Program-made: the position numbers and the translations under genes
The notes under the pieces: generated by a model
What the model was told of the DNA's origin: nothing
Databases searched by the model: none
Seen by the model: the letters and a program-made list of their open reading frames with translations, nothing else
Assembly (NCBI RefSeq): GCF_964252635.1
Contig: NZ_CAXUNP010000015.1
Span: 1 to 64,000 of the forward strand
DNA length: 64,000 nucleotides
Source of the DNA: Jatrophihabitans sp964252635
GTDB taxonomy: Bacteria; Actinomycetota; Actinomycetes; Mycobacteriales; Jatrophihabitantaceae
Direction of reading: 5' to 3'
Part shown: positions 8,484 to 16,159 of the stretch, one piece after another
Numbering within the stretch: the stretch's first letter is position 1
Layout of the letters: every line of letters begins with the position of its first letter

Positions 8484-9176
8484 TCAGCTCGCGCGGCCGT
8501 CGAGAGCAGCGAGTCGGCGACTCTGGTAACGGAAAAAACCGATCAGGAACGCCGCCCCGAACGCGAGTCCGCTGACCAGCGCCGAAACCCTGCTCAGAGT
8601 CAGGGGCGCGCGGAGCAGCACGTAGACCCCGGTGCCCCCGACGACCGCGTCCACGAAGGCGACCATCGTCGCCAACGTAAACACGCTGAGCAACCGGCTT
8701 CGGCGCAGACCCATTCCGCCGAATGCATCGTCGGCCGAGGCCGTAGACGTAAACGAGAAGAACCTGGACGCATCGGGGTGCAGACCCACGTAGTACGAAC
8801 GGATGCGCGCCATTTCCGCGAGGTGGAGCAGATTCTCCCCGCTCGTGTCGACGAGGCGGACCACGGTGAACAGTCCCAGCAGGAAGATCGTCGGAACCAG
8901 GACGGCGAGGGCCCCCAGCAGAAGCGGCTGACGGTCGGCCGCGAACCCCAGAGCGATCAGGGAGCTCGACAGCACACCCAGGAAGATGGACGCCCTCCCA
9001 ACGGCCTCGCTGACTGTCGTGCTCGCCGCCGACTGCAGTGCGAACTGTTGCGTCGTCAGGGTTGTGAGCAGCGCCGACGACTGCTCGGCGGTCGGCGAAC
9101 CAATTGATGACTGGGTGTCCGGTGGGGCCACAGCCCTCAACTCATGTTGGTTGTCACCGGTCTGCTGGTCGGTCAT
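8484..9176 (-). CDS. Hypothetical membrane protein with four transmembrane segments
   Basis: A 230-aa protein I do not recognise. It has a polar, Gln/Thr-rich N-terminus, then two hydrophobic segments (around residues 64-85 and 88-108), a soluble stretch (TSGENLLHLAEMARIRSYY and onward) and two more hydrophobic segments near the C-terminus, ending in a basic tail. The ATG overlaps the stop of the FAD monooxygenase by 4 bp (ATGA), so the two are translationally coupled. Association with a monooxygenase in one transcript suggests a membrane function tied to its substrate or product, but this is only context. Confidence 0.75.
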   Translation of the reverse strand: MTDQQTGDNQHELRAVAPPDTQSSIGSPTAEQSSALLTTLTTQQFALQSAASTTVSEAVGRASIFLGVLSSSLIALGFAADRQPLLLGALAVLVPTIFLLGLFTVVRLVDTSGENLLHLAEMARIRSYYVGLHPDASRFFSFTSTASADDAFGGMGLRRSRLLSVFTLATMVAFVDAVVGGTGVYVLLRAPLTLSRVSALVSGLAFGAAFLIGFFRYQSRRLAALDGRAS

Positions 9177-10732
9177 TGCGCGTCGCTTGGGGTGACCTGG
9201 GCAAGTACGCTCTCGACCATCTCCGCGCCGCCGGCGTCCGAGATCACGGCGAGATAGCCGTCGGGTCGGATCAGCGCCAGCGTATGGTCCTGAGCGCCGT
9301 AGGCGACGCGAAGATGGCCACGTGTGTCCATCACACGGCCGGGCCCTGGCGCCTCGGCTACCCGGACGGTCTGCAGGTCGAGGCCCCTGTTGCCCACTGG
9401 TGGCATGTCGCCGAAGGCCAGCAGAGTGAAGCGTCCGCCTCGTGTGAGGTCGAACAGCCGGTATTCGCCGTCGGGTGTCTCGAGGTGGGTCGCATCCGGT
9501 GCCCGGTCGCCGGCGCGAAGGTCGGCGTCGACGTCACGATCGTCGAAGGCCAGGGCGGAGCCGCGGTAGTTCAGGTCGAGTTGCAGGGTGCTGGCGTCGC
9601 GGCGAGTGGCCATGCCCTCTTGCATGGTCTGCGACAGGCGGGCGTTCGACAGACCTAGCACGTGGGCCGCAATCGACCGCCGCTCAGCCTCGTAACTGTC
9701 CAGGAGCGACTCCGGGGCGCCGTGCACGACCGCCGCGAGCTTCCATCCCAGGTTGTGGGCGTCCTGGATCCCGGTGTTCATGCCCTGGCCGCCGGCGGGC
9801 GAGTGCACGTGCGCGGCGTCCCCGGCGAGGAAGACCTGGCCCTGGCGGTACTGCTGGGCGAGGCGGACGTTGGCACGCCACAACGACGGCCACGTGGGCT
9901 CGCCCAGCTGCAAATCAGCTTGACCGGTCCGGCGCTCGAGGACGGCCTGCAGGTTGGCGAGGTCCAGCCCAGGGTTTTGTCCCGGGGCGATGCTGGCCTG
10001 GTACTGGAACACCTGGGTCGACGGCAGTGGGCACAGGCTGAGGAAACCATCCTCGTGGCGCCACATGCGCCACGCATCCCGGCCGAGACCGCCGACGTTC
10101 ACGTCGGCGACGATCATCCGCACGTCCTCGAGCGTCTCGCCCTCGAACACGATCCCTACTGCCTCGCGGACGGTGCTATGGCCGCCGTCGCAGCCGACCA
10201 GCCACCGCGCCTCGAGAGTCTCGGTCCGATTCCCGGTCTTGATTACGGCCGAGACTCCCTGGTCGGACTCTGAGAAACCCACGAGCCGGGCGCCGAACTC
10301 CACCGCAACGCCGAGTTGGTCCAGCCGGAGCCGCAACGCTTCCTCGACGCGCCACTGCGGTGTCACCAGGCTTGTCGTGTACGGCACGTCCGGGCGGTTC
10401 TTCAACGACTCCGGCTCGGCCCCGCCGAGGATCACCCGGCCGTCCAAAGCGGTGGAGCGGATCGGCATCGCCAGCTCGCCGTTGGCCAGTACCTGGTCGA
10501 CGATGCCGAGATCGTCGAGCACCTCCAGGGTGCGCGGTTGGACACCCTTACCGCGCGAGCCGGGCTGCGGGCCCGGCGCAGCCTCGAGCAGGCGACAGGT
10601 GATGCCACGGCGAGCGAGCTCCACGGCCAGGGTCAGACCGGTGGGTCCGGCACCGACGACGAGCACTGCGCAGGCGTCGGTTGTCTGCGGCACGCGTGTC
10701 ATCTCCTTTGGGTTGATCGTTCGCGTTGTCAT
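9173..10732 (-). CDS. FAD-dependent aromatic monooxygenase (PheA/TfdB family), copy 1
   Basis: A 519-aa class A flavoprotein hydroxylase. FAD dinucleotide motif VVGAGPTGLTLAVELARRG near residue 25, the DG motif VGCDGGHSTVR (~190), the GD motif FLAGDAAHVHSPAGGQGMN (~310), and a C-terminal thioredoxin-like domain. The family hydroxylates phenols and polyketide aromatics with NAD(P)H and O2. ATG at 10732 overlaps the upstream stop (ATGA); a GTG at 10693 has AAAGGAG 9 nt upstream and is a serious alternative start (506 aa). It is closely related to the gene at 16160-17725, which points to a duplication. It lies inside the operon behind the SARP-type promoter, alongside a SnoaL-like protein and an esterase. 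Confidence 0.92.
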   Translation of the reverse strand: MTTRTINPKEMTRVPQTTDACAVLVVGAGPTGLTLAVELARRGITCRLLEAAPGPQPGSRGKGVQPRTLEVLDDLGIVDQVLANGELAMPIRSTALDGRVILGGAEPESLKNRPDVPYTTSLVTPQWRVEEALRLRLDQLGVAVEFGARLVGFSESDQGVSAVIKTGNRTETLEARWLVGCDGGHSTVREAVGIVFEGETLEDVRMIVADVNVGGLGRDAWRMWRHEDGFLSLCPLPSTQVFQYQASIAPGQNPGLDLANLQAVLERRTGQADLQLGEPTWPSLWRANVRLAQQYRQGQVFLAGDAAHVHSPAGGQGMNTGIQDAHNLGWKLAAVVHGAPESLLDSYEAERRSIAAHVLGLSNARLSQTMQEGMATRRDASTLQLDLNYRGSALAFDDRDVDADLRAGDRAPDATHLETPDGEYRLFDLTRGGRFTLLAFGDMPPVGNRGLDLQTVRVAEAPGPGRVMDTRGHLRVAYGAQDHTLALIRPDGYLAVISDAGGAEMVESVLAQVTPSDAQ

Positions 10733-11532
10733 CCGGCTGCGTCCGGGAGGTGCGCGGCGATGAAGGCCAACGTCGGTGCGATGACATCCTGGAGATAACC
10801 CTCGGCGTGTCGCGACCCCGGCAACAACAGGGTCTGCACGGCCACACCTGAGGCGGCCAATGCCGCGGCCATGACGGACACCTCGGTCGCTGGGACGAGC
10901 TCATGGATGGAGTTGACCAGGAACATGGGCCGGCAGCGGCTTGTGACCCGGTGGGACACGGTCGCGACACACGCATCTGCGAGATCGTTCGAGCCCACGA
11001 GGTTCATGACCAGCCACTTGTAGTAGGACGCGTCGGCGCCGGTTTGGTCTATCGACGCGCTGGGCGCGGTCGGGTCCACGTCGAGCTTGCGAGCTGTCGT
11101 GGTCTGGTGGCGTTGCATGAAGTCGTCGAGCACCATCAGGCCCGACCATGACACCGCGGGCAAGCGGTGCCGGATTGCGATTTCAACGGCAAGGTTGCCT
11201 CCGGAGGACCCGCCGACGGCGACGACACGGTCGCGATCAAACACCGCATCGGACTCCTTGAACGAGGTCAACGCCGAGGAGACGTCGTCCACCTGCGTCG
11301 GGTAGAGGTTGGACCGCGTCTGCGCGTCGGCCAGCCGGTAATTCGGCGCCGCGACCACGTACCCGGCGTCCGTGAACAGCTGCGCCGTCACGGTCTCCTT
11401 GTTCTTGTCTCCCTGCCACCAGCCCCCGCCGTGGATGAGTAGGACTGCGGCCCCGTTCGCCACGGCGGGTTGATGGATGTCCATGCGCTGGCGGACGTCC
11501 CTGCCGTAAGCGACGTCACGAATCGATTGCAC
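10729..11532 (-). CDS. Alpha/beta hydrolase fold-3 / BD-FAE-like esterase
   Basis: A 267-aa esterase related to the hormone-sensitive-lipase and BD-FAE groups. It has the HGGGWWQG oxyanion motif, the nucleophile elbow GGSSGGN, and the terminal His in GSRHAEGY. The open frame runs much further upstream, but TTGGAGG 8 nt before GTG at 11532 gives a start (VQSIRDVAYG) that fits the family length. It sits in the operon between a multi-TM membrane protein and the FAD monooxygenase. It may deacylate a tailoring intermediate or detoxify an ester; substrate unknown. Confidence 0.85.
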   Translation of the reverse strand: MQSIRDVAYGRDVRQRMDIHQPAVANGAAVLLIHGGGWWQGDKNKETVTAQLFTDAGYVVAAPNYRLADAQTRSNLYPTQVDDVSSALTSFKESDAVFDRDRVVAVGGSSGGNLAVEIAIRHRLPAVSWSGLMVLDDFMQRHQTTTARKLDVDPTAPSASIDQTGADASYYKWLVMNLVGSNDLADACVATVSHRVTSRCRPMFLVNSIHELVPATEVSVMAAALAASGVAVQTLLLPGSRHAEGYLQDVIAPTLAFIAAHLPDAAG

Positions 11533-11591
11533 GGTGGGTGCCTCCAAGAGGAGTGATGGCCGAGGGCCGAGGTGTTCTGCGGGCCGATGAC

Positions 11592-12722
11592 TCAGGCGGA
11601 GGCTGCCGGCAGCGGCCAGCGGCGGAATATGCCGACGTGGATGATGACAGCCGCGGCGACGGTGTTCAGGGCATAGGTCGCCCACCCTGTCGCGGCACCA
11701 CCGGTGAAGCCGAGGACGCGTGCTGACGCTGTGCCTGCGACCAGAGCGAGGCCGCCGAGAGCGAACATAGCCAGGCCTGCGAACAGGTTCGCCGAACGTG
11801 TTCCGAGCAGTCCCGTCGGCCAGCCCTCGAACAGCATGCCCAGGACCAGACCTGCGGTGGTGACTGCCGCGCCCAGGGCGCCGATCAACAGCTCGTCGTG
11901 GATCCACCCGGAAAGGATCGCGTGCACCCCGAGCCCCAGGACGACGGTGGCAAGGTTTCCGGTAACCAGGCGCGCGGGGCGTGAGTGCACTCTCGCTACC
12001 GGGACACCGCGAAGTACAACCCACCCCAGTACCTGAAACACCGACACGCAGGCCAGAGCGGCCAGGAACGTATTAGGGGTGATGAGTCCGGTGCCCACGA
12101 ACAGCCGTTCCAGCACCAGCCCGACCAACCAGGTGGCGATGAGCGCGATGGCGCCTCCGCCGAGACGACCGCGGGAACGCAGCGGCCAGCCCTCGGTGAC
12201 CAACGTGAACTGGAGGAAGACCGTGAAGGCGGCGGCACCGAGCGGCAGCAGTGCTGGGAACGGTGCGTCGTGCCCAGCGACGTCGTCAGCGGTGAACAGC
12301 GCAGCGAGGTCGGGATGCTGCACGATGGTTTGCCCGAGCGCGGCGAAGGCGGTGCCGCCGACGGCGACGATTGCGATGTCCGCCCACCCCGACCAGAACG
12401 GTCGAAGTCTGGCGCCAGGCCAATCCTCCCACCACAAGGCAATCAGCGCAGTGACAGGCAGGGCGTAGAGGACGAGGATTCCGAAAACCGGCAGCGTGTC
12501 GCGCGCTCCGCCCCGGACGAATAGGAGCGTCACGGTCACCAGCGCCACGACGGCCAGACCCAGAAGTCCGTTCCGCGGCTGGGGTGCGCGCTCGACCTTC
12601 GTTACCGCGGTGACCTGCTCGGGGTGATGTCCGCTCCGGCTGCTGATGGGCGGTCTTGTCGACAGCGGTTGACGCGGTAGGTAGCGCCGCTTCAACCACT
12701 GCCGTTCACGTGACGTACTCAT
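11592..12722 (-). CDS. Hypothetical polytopic membrane protein
   Basis: A 376-aa protein I do not recognise. It has a basic, proline-rich N-terminal tail (~50 residues), then about ten hydrophobic segments. Notable loops are ALWWEDWPGARLRPFWSGW and TEGWPLRS, and LFEGWPTG repeats the EGWP motif, hinting at an internal duplication. ATG at 12722 is preceded by GGAGATCCGAG. It is the second gene of the operon, and an ordered role (transport, membrane-bound chemistry) cannot be deduced. Confidence 0.8.
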   Translation of the reverse strand: MSTSRERQWLKRRYLPRQPLSTRPPISSRSGHHPEQVTAVTKVERAPQPRNGLLGLAVVALVTVTLLFVRGGARDTLPVFGILVLYALPVTALIALWWEDWPGARLRPFWSGWADIAIVAVGGTAFAALGQTIVQHPDLAALFTADDVAGHDAPFPALLPLGAAAFTVFLQFTLVTEGWPLRSRGRLGGGAIALIATWLVGLVLERLFVGTGLITPNTFLAALACVSVFQVLGWVVLRGVPVARVHSRPARLVTGNLATVVLGLGVHAILSGWIHDELLIGALGAAVTTAGLVLGMLFEGWPTGLLGTRSANLFAGLAMFALGGLALVAGTASARVLGFTGGAATGWATYALNTVAAAVIIHVGIFRRWPLPAASA

Positions 12723-12797
12723 CTCGGATCTCCAGGTAGGGCCGGCCGGGTCGACGACGGCCCGCACGTTCCGGGTCAGCGCGACTAGCTGTTGCTG

Positions 12798-13484
12798 CTA
12801 GCCGATGCCGAGCGCCGCGTAAAAGCTGTGGTCGTCGTAGAACAGCCACTCCTCGTCCATCGTGCCGTCGCTGTTCCAGACGCCGACGGTGGCCATGTTG
12901 TACGACCACGCTCTGTTCGTCGGCTGTATCTGGCCGCCTTTGCCGTCAGGCGTCGGCCTAGTGAAGGTGCCGGCCATCACCCCGGTGACACAGGTCAAAT
13001 TGCCCTTGGCAATGCGTAGCGGGTGGTGGTGAATGTGTGCGTCAGGGGAGGACACGAAAATGGCCTGCATGTCCTCGAGGTGCTTGTCCAACCCGTCGGT
13101 GTAGTGACCGTCCGGAAAGTGCACCCGGATGTTCTTGGCGTGGCTCTCTTGAAATCGGTCCCACAGCGCCCCGCTGAAGATCGTGAAATCCAGTTCGTCG
13201 AATGTTGTGAGGTGCTGCAGCTCCTCCGCGGTCAGCCCCGACGGGAACGGCGGGTTGGCCAGGTCCGTCGACGCGGGGTCGGGCAACACGTCCGGGGTGA
13301 TCGGACCGAGGTCCGTCTTGCCCGCACGTCCGCTCGCGGTCATGCGCAGGCTGACGCCGGCCAGCACCGAGGAAATAGCCGCGACTCCCAACACCGTCGA
13401 CGCTCCATGCAACCCATGCGGGTCGACGCGTTCCCCACCAGCGGCGTTTGGCGAGCCCGGGCCGTGCTCGAGATGACGTGCCAT
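12798..13484 (-). CDS. SnoaL-like (NTF2-fold) protein with an N-terminal hydrophobic anchor
   Basis: A 228-aa protein. The C-terminal ~140 residues have an NTF2/SnoaL-like pattern (DELDFTIFSGALWDRFQESH, VHFPDGHYTDGLDKHLEDM, HIHHHPLRI, GTMDEEWLFYDDHSFYAALG). SnoaL proteins include polyketide cyclases and many inactive ligand-binding relatives. An N-terminal hydrophobic stretch (STVLGVAAISSVLAGVSL) suggests a signal or anchor. TTGGAGGAAGC precedes the ATG at 13484. It is the first gene of the operon, 97 bp from the SARP-type promoter at 13581-13612. Cyclase activity is possible but not shown. Confidence 0.78.
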   Translation of the reverse strand: MARHLEHGPGSPNAAGGERVDPHGLHGASTVLGVAAISSVLAGVSLRMTASGRAGKTDLGPITPDVLPDPASTDLANPPFPSGLTAEELQHLTTFDELDFTIFSGALWDRFQESHAKNIRVHFPDGHYTDGLDKHLEDMQAIFVSSPDAHIHHHPLRIAKGNLTCVTGVMAGTFTRPTPDGKGGQIQPTNRAWSYNMATVGVWNSDGTMDEEWLFYDDHSFYAALGIG

Positions 13485-13580
13485 GCTTCCTCCAACGGTG
13501 TAGTGAGCAGCCGAATGCTGAACAGTTCGCTCGGGACTGATCACTGCATTCGCGAAATCACGTCCTGCGAGCCAGACCTC

Positions 13581-13612
13581 ACGCTAGGAACTCGAAGTGA
13601 CTGCCGAGTGCG
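13581..13612 (-). promoter_or_regulatory. SARP-type promoter of the SnoaL/monooxygenase operon (copy B)
   Basis: On the minus strand: heptamer CGCACTC, 4 bp (GGCA), heptamer GTCACTT, 8 bp (CGAGTTCC), then TAGCGT as the -10. It matches copy A (5879-5910) in both heptamers (one difference), in every spacing and in its distance from the start codon (96 bp here, 93 bp there). This is strong evidence that one activator serves both operons. Confidence 0.65.
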
Positions 13613-14315
13613 CCTGCCGAGCCGCATCACCTGGTTGCCCGGTCGTTCTACGGGGGTTCAGCCGTGAGCTGGAATTGCTAGCTCTAGTGTCGGGCTGGCG
13701 CGGCAGCGAGATACGCGCGTGGACATGGTCGTCGCGGCGCACCCACTTCCGGATGGCGAGACGGAACGGTCTGCACGACCCCGGCCTCGTTGCCTACCAG
13801 TAAGATCATTCTGGCCGCCGACCAGGCGCGCCCGGACTCGAGAAGGCGCTCGGATATGACGCCCGCGTAGGTGCGAACCGTCTACTCCAAGGGGTGGGCA
13901 GCAATACCCCGGCGGAGCAGTCCGAAGTGTTCGAGATCATCTAGAAGATGACCCACGTCCTACGGCCCGCCCACAATCGTGTTGACCCCGTTGGCAGGGC
14001 AAACAAGCTCCTCGCGGCGCTCACGAAGTAGAGTGCGTACATCAGCAGAGTTCGTCACCTGTCATCGACCGACTATTGGATGACAGATGGTCTGACAATG
14101 GCTGACTTAGCACCTATCGATCTATCTGCGGATCTCTCGTACTCCAAACTGCCGCGCAAATCGACGGCTATGGCGCAGCTCGACCTACCTGGTATTGCGT
14201 CAGCTGACAGGCGATCGAAGGTTCGAGCGTGGTTGCTATGCGCCAACGACAGGTGTGAGGTGTTCGGTGCGACCTCACCTCATGTCGAGAGGGCGCAGGA
14301 TGTGTACTGGGGCCG
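13613..14315. other. 700-bp gap with no supportable gene
   Basis: Between the SARP-type promoter and the MDR gene there is no frame with a good SD, codon bias or recognisable motif. A stretch at about 13870-14028 on the plus strand reads as protein-like sequence (ANRLLQGV, then AEQSEVFEII, a TAG, then KMTHVLRPAHNRV) and may be the tail of a dead gene that I cannot identify. Otherwise I see nothing here. Confidence 0.4.
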
Positions 14316-15332
14316 TCAGGTGGAGGCAACGTCGATGAGCACTTTCCCGACTGATCCTTCCTGCACGGCTCGGTGGGCGTCGGCGGCATGTTCGACCGGG
14401 TAGTGGTGAATGGGTAGTCCGTGCTCCTCGCCAACGGCGAGATTGCCGGATTCGACAGCGGCAGCTACGTCCCTGACGGCGGCGGCAAGTGTCGCGGGCG
14501 CAAAGTTGTAGAGAAGCTCGAAGTGCAGGCGGAGGCCGTGCTGCATGCTCGCCATGATCGGCACGTCGACGAGCTCGCCGCCGTCGGTCGCGTAGGCCGA
14601 GATCGTGCCGCCGCCGCGGATTACCGCGAGATCCAGCGCGAGATTCTCGGCAGGCGACACCTCGACAACGGTGTCAACTCCTCCCGGGATGAAGTCGCGA
14701 ACCTCGGCCGCGACGTCGGCATCGCGGTAGTTCGGGACGTGGTGCGCTCGGGCCAGCTCGGCCTTCCGGGGCCCGCTGACTGTCGAGATGACCGTCGCGC
14801 CGGCCCATCGCGCGAGTTGGATGGCTGCGTTGCCCACTGCGCCTGCGCCTCCGGCGACGAGGACCGCGCTGCCGTCCAGCGCGCCGGGATGCAACCTGTG
14901 GGGACCGTCCTCGGACGTAGTCAGCGCTCGATGCGCAGTCAGCGCCGGCACACCGAGAGAGGCTCCGACGTCGGAGGAGGCACTATCGGGAAGTCGCACC
15001 ACACGTTCGACGGGAAGCACTGTGTACTCCTGAGCGGTACCGGTCGGTCGGCCATGCTGCGCGAGGAACACCCACACGCGATCACCCACCGTGAGACCAC
15101 TGACGTCCGCGCCGACCGCGTCGATCACGCCGGCGCCGTCGTGGTTGGGCACGATCTCCACGAAATCGAGGCCGGGTCCGGTTGCACTCCGGCGACGCTT
15201 CCAATCGGTCGGATTGATGCCGGATCGAACGACCCGGACGCGCACCTCGCCTGGTGCTGGTTCGACTGTCGGACGGTCGACAAGCTGCAAAACATCGACG
15301 CCGCCGGACGTGGCGTAGATGACCGCTCGCAT
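14316..15332 (-). CDS. Zinc-less MDR-family NADPH:quinone oxidoreductase
   Basis: A 338-aa medium-chain dehydrogenase/reductase. GroES-like domain first (PAPGEVRVRVVRSGINPTDW, NHDGAGVIDAVGADV), then a Rossmann fold with VAGGAGAVGNAAIQLARWAG. The catalytic zinc ligands of alcohol dehydrogenases are absent, as in quinone reductases. GAGGAG precedes the ATG at 15332. An 18-bp palindrome (TGACCC-N6-GGGTCA, 15372-15389) lies 40 bp upstream and might be an operator. It follows the lipoprotein gene on the same strand (127-bp gap) and is the last gene of the ligase-monooxygenase group. A second MDR gene of the same type is at 27321. Confidence 0.88.
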   Translation of the reverse strand: MRAVIYATSGGVDVLQLVDRPTVEPAPGEVRVRVVRSGINPTDWKRRRSATGPGLDFVEIVPNHDGAGVIDAVGADVSGLTVGDRVWVFLAQHGRPTGTAQEYTVLPVERVVRLPDSASSDVGASLGVPALTAHRALTTSEDGPHRLHPGALDGSAVLVAGGAGAVGNAAIQLARWAGATVISTVSGPRKAELARAHHVPNYRDADVAAEVRDFIPGGVDTVVEVSPAENLALDLAVIRGGGTISAYATDGGELVDVPIMASMQHGLRLHFELLYNFAPATLAAAVRDVAAAVESGNLAVGEEHGLPIHHYPVEHAADAHRAVQEGSVGKVLIDVAST

Positions 15333-15459
15333 TGATTCTCCTCGCGTTGGACGTGTGATCCGGATTGCCGCTGACCCATCGACGGGTCACCTCGATCGCA
15401 CGGGTCGATCGGCCGTTACCGAGGTGGCGCCGGCCGGTACGGACGGGCGGCGACGAGCG

Positions 15460-16116
15460 TCATTGCTTGCGCACGGGGTGGACCTCGAAGCTGTAGCACT
15501 GGGGCCACCCGATCGTGAACGGCACCGCCGTGCGGGTGTCCGGCGGCGTCACGAGGATGCGCGGGTACTTTGGTGCGTCACACCCGGCCTGCGCGGCGCC
15601 CGATGTCTTGGTGCTGTGCCCCTCGAGGTAGGAGAACACCGAACCACCGGGATGCACGGTGAGGGTGGCGACCCGTTCGATCGTGCCCGCCACTGGGCCG
15701 CCGATGACGCGCTTGGCCTGTCGCACTTGCGTGCCGCTGGAGTCGACGATGGCCGCACCCGGGAAGCCGGTCAGCGTGCACGCGGTCGAGGACGTGTTGG
15801 CGAGGGTTATGCGCAGGACGTGTGCGTCGGGGACGTTCTGCGACGCGACGCCGGCGCGTAGTTGTGACTCGGCGCAGGCAGCCGTTCCGGCTGATGATTC
15901 GGGTGATGTTGTTGGGTGCCCAGTGGCGCTGGCGTCGCTCGTAGGCGGCGGAGCTGAGGTGGAGGTCGTTGTGCTCGGCGTGTGCGGCGGCGAGGACGAC
16001 GCCGTCGAGGGCGTGGAAGTCGTGCCGGAGGCGCCCGTGGAGCTGGAGCAGGCTGCGATCCCCGTCAGGGCGATGATTGCGCCCAGCGCGAGGGTGATTC
16101 GGTGCAGTCGTGTCAC
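15460..16116 (-). CDS. Secreted lipoprotein, DUF4232-like
   Basis: A 218-aa lipoprotein. A signal peptide (VTRLHRITLALGAIIALTG) ends in the lipobox IAAC, giving a lipid-modified Cys at about residue 23, followed by a ~60-residue Ser/Thr/Pro linker. The remaining domain (LRITLANTSSTACTLTGFPG, GGSVFSYLEG, CYSFEVHPV) is like the DUF4232 domain of actinobacterial surface lipoproteins; its function is not known. GTG at 16116 has AAGGAAAGGAA upstream, so longer frames are rejected. It sits 43 bp behind the FAD monooxygenase and is probably co-transcribed. Confidence 0.82.
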   Translation of the reverse strand: MTRLHRITLALGAIIALTGIAACSSSTGASGTTSTPSTASSSPPHTPSTTTSTSAPPPTSDASATGHPTTSPESSAGTAACAESQLRAGVASQNVPDAHVLRITLANTSSTACTLTGFPGAAIVDSSGTQVRQAKRVIGGPVAGTIERVATLTVHPGGSVFSYLEGHSTKTSGAAQAGCDAPKYPRILVTPPDTRTAVPFTIGWPQCYSFEVHPVRKQ

Positions 16117-16159
16117 GGGGTTCCTTTCCTTCGGCAGTGCCCTCTTGGGTGCGAGTGAA

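Noticed and set aside
10729..12024. A 431-residue version of the esterase using the full open frame
   Set aside because: The extra N-terminal part is antisense-like Arg/Pro-rich sequence overlapping the membrane protein gene; a good SD sits at GTG 11532.
13597..13803. Short open frame on the plus strand next to SARP-type promoter B
   Set aside because: No SD and no similarity; it runs through the promoter, so it is unlikely to be coding.
14080..14403. 107-codon plus-strand frame upstream of the MDR 3' end
   Set aside because: It overlaps the MDR coding end, has no SD and poor codon bias.
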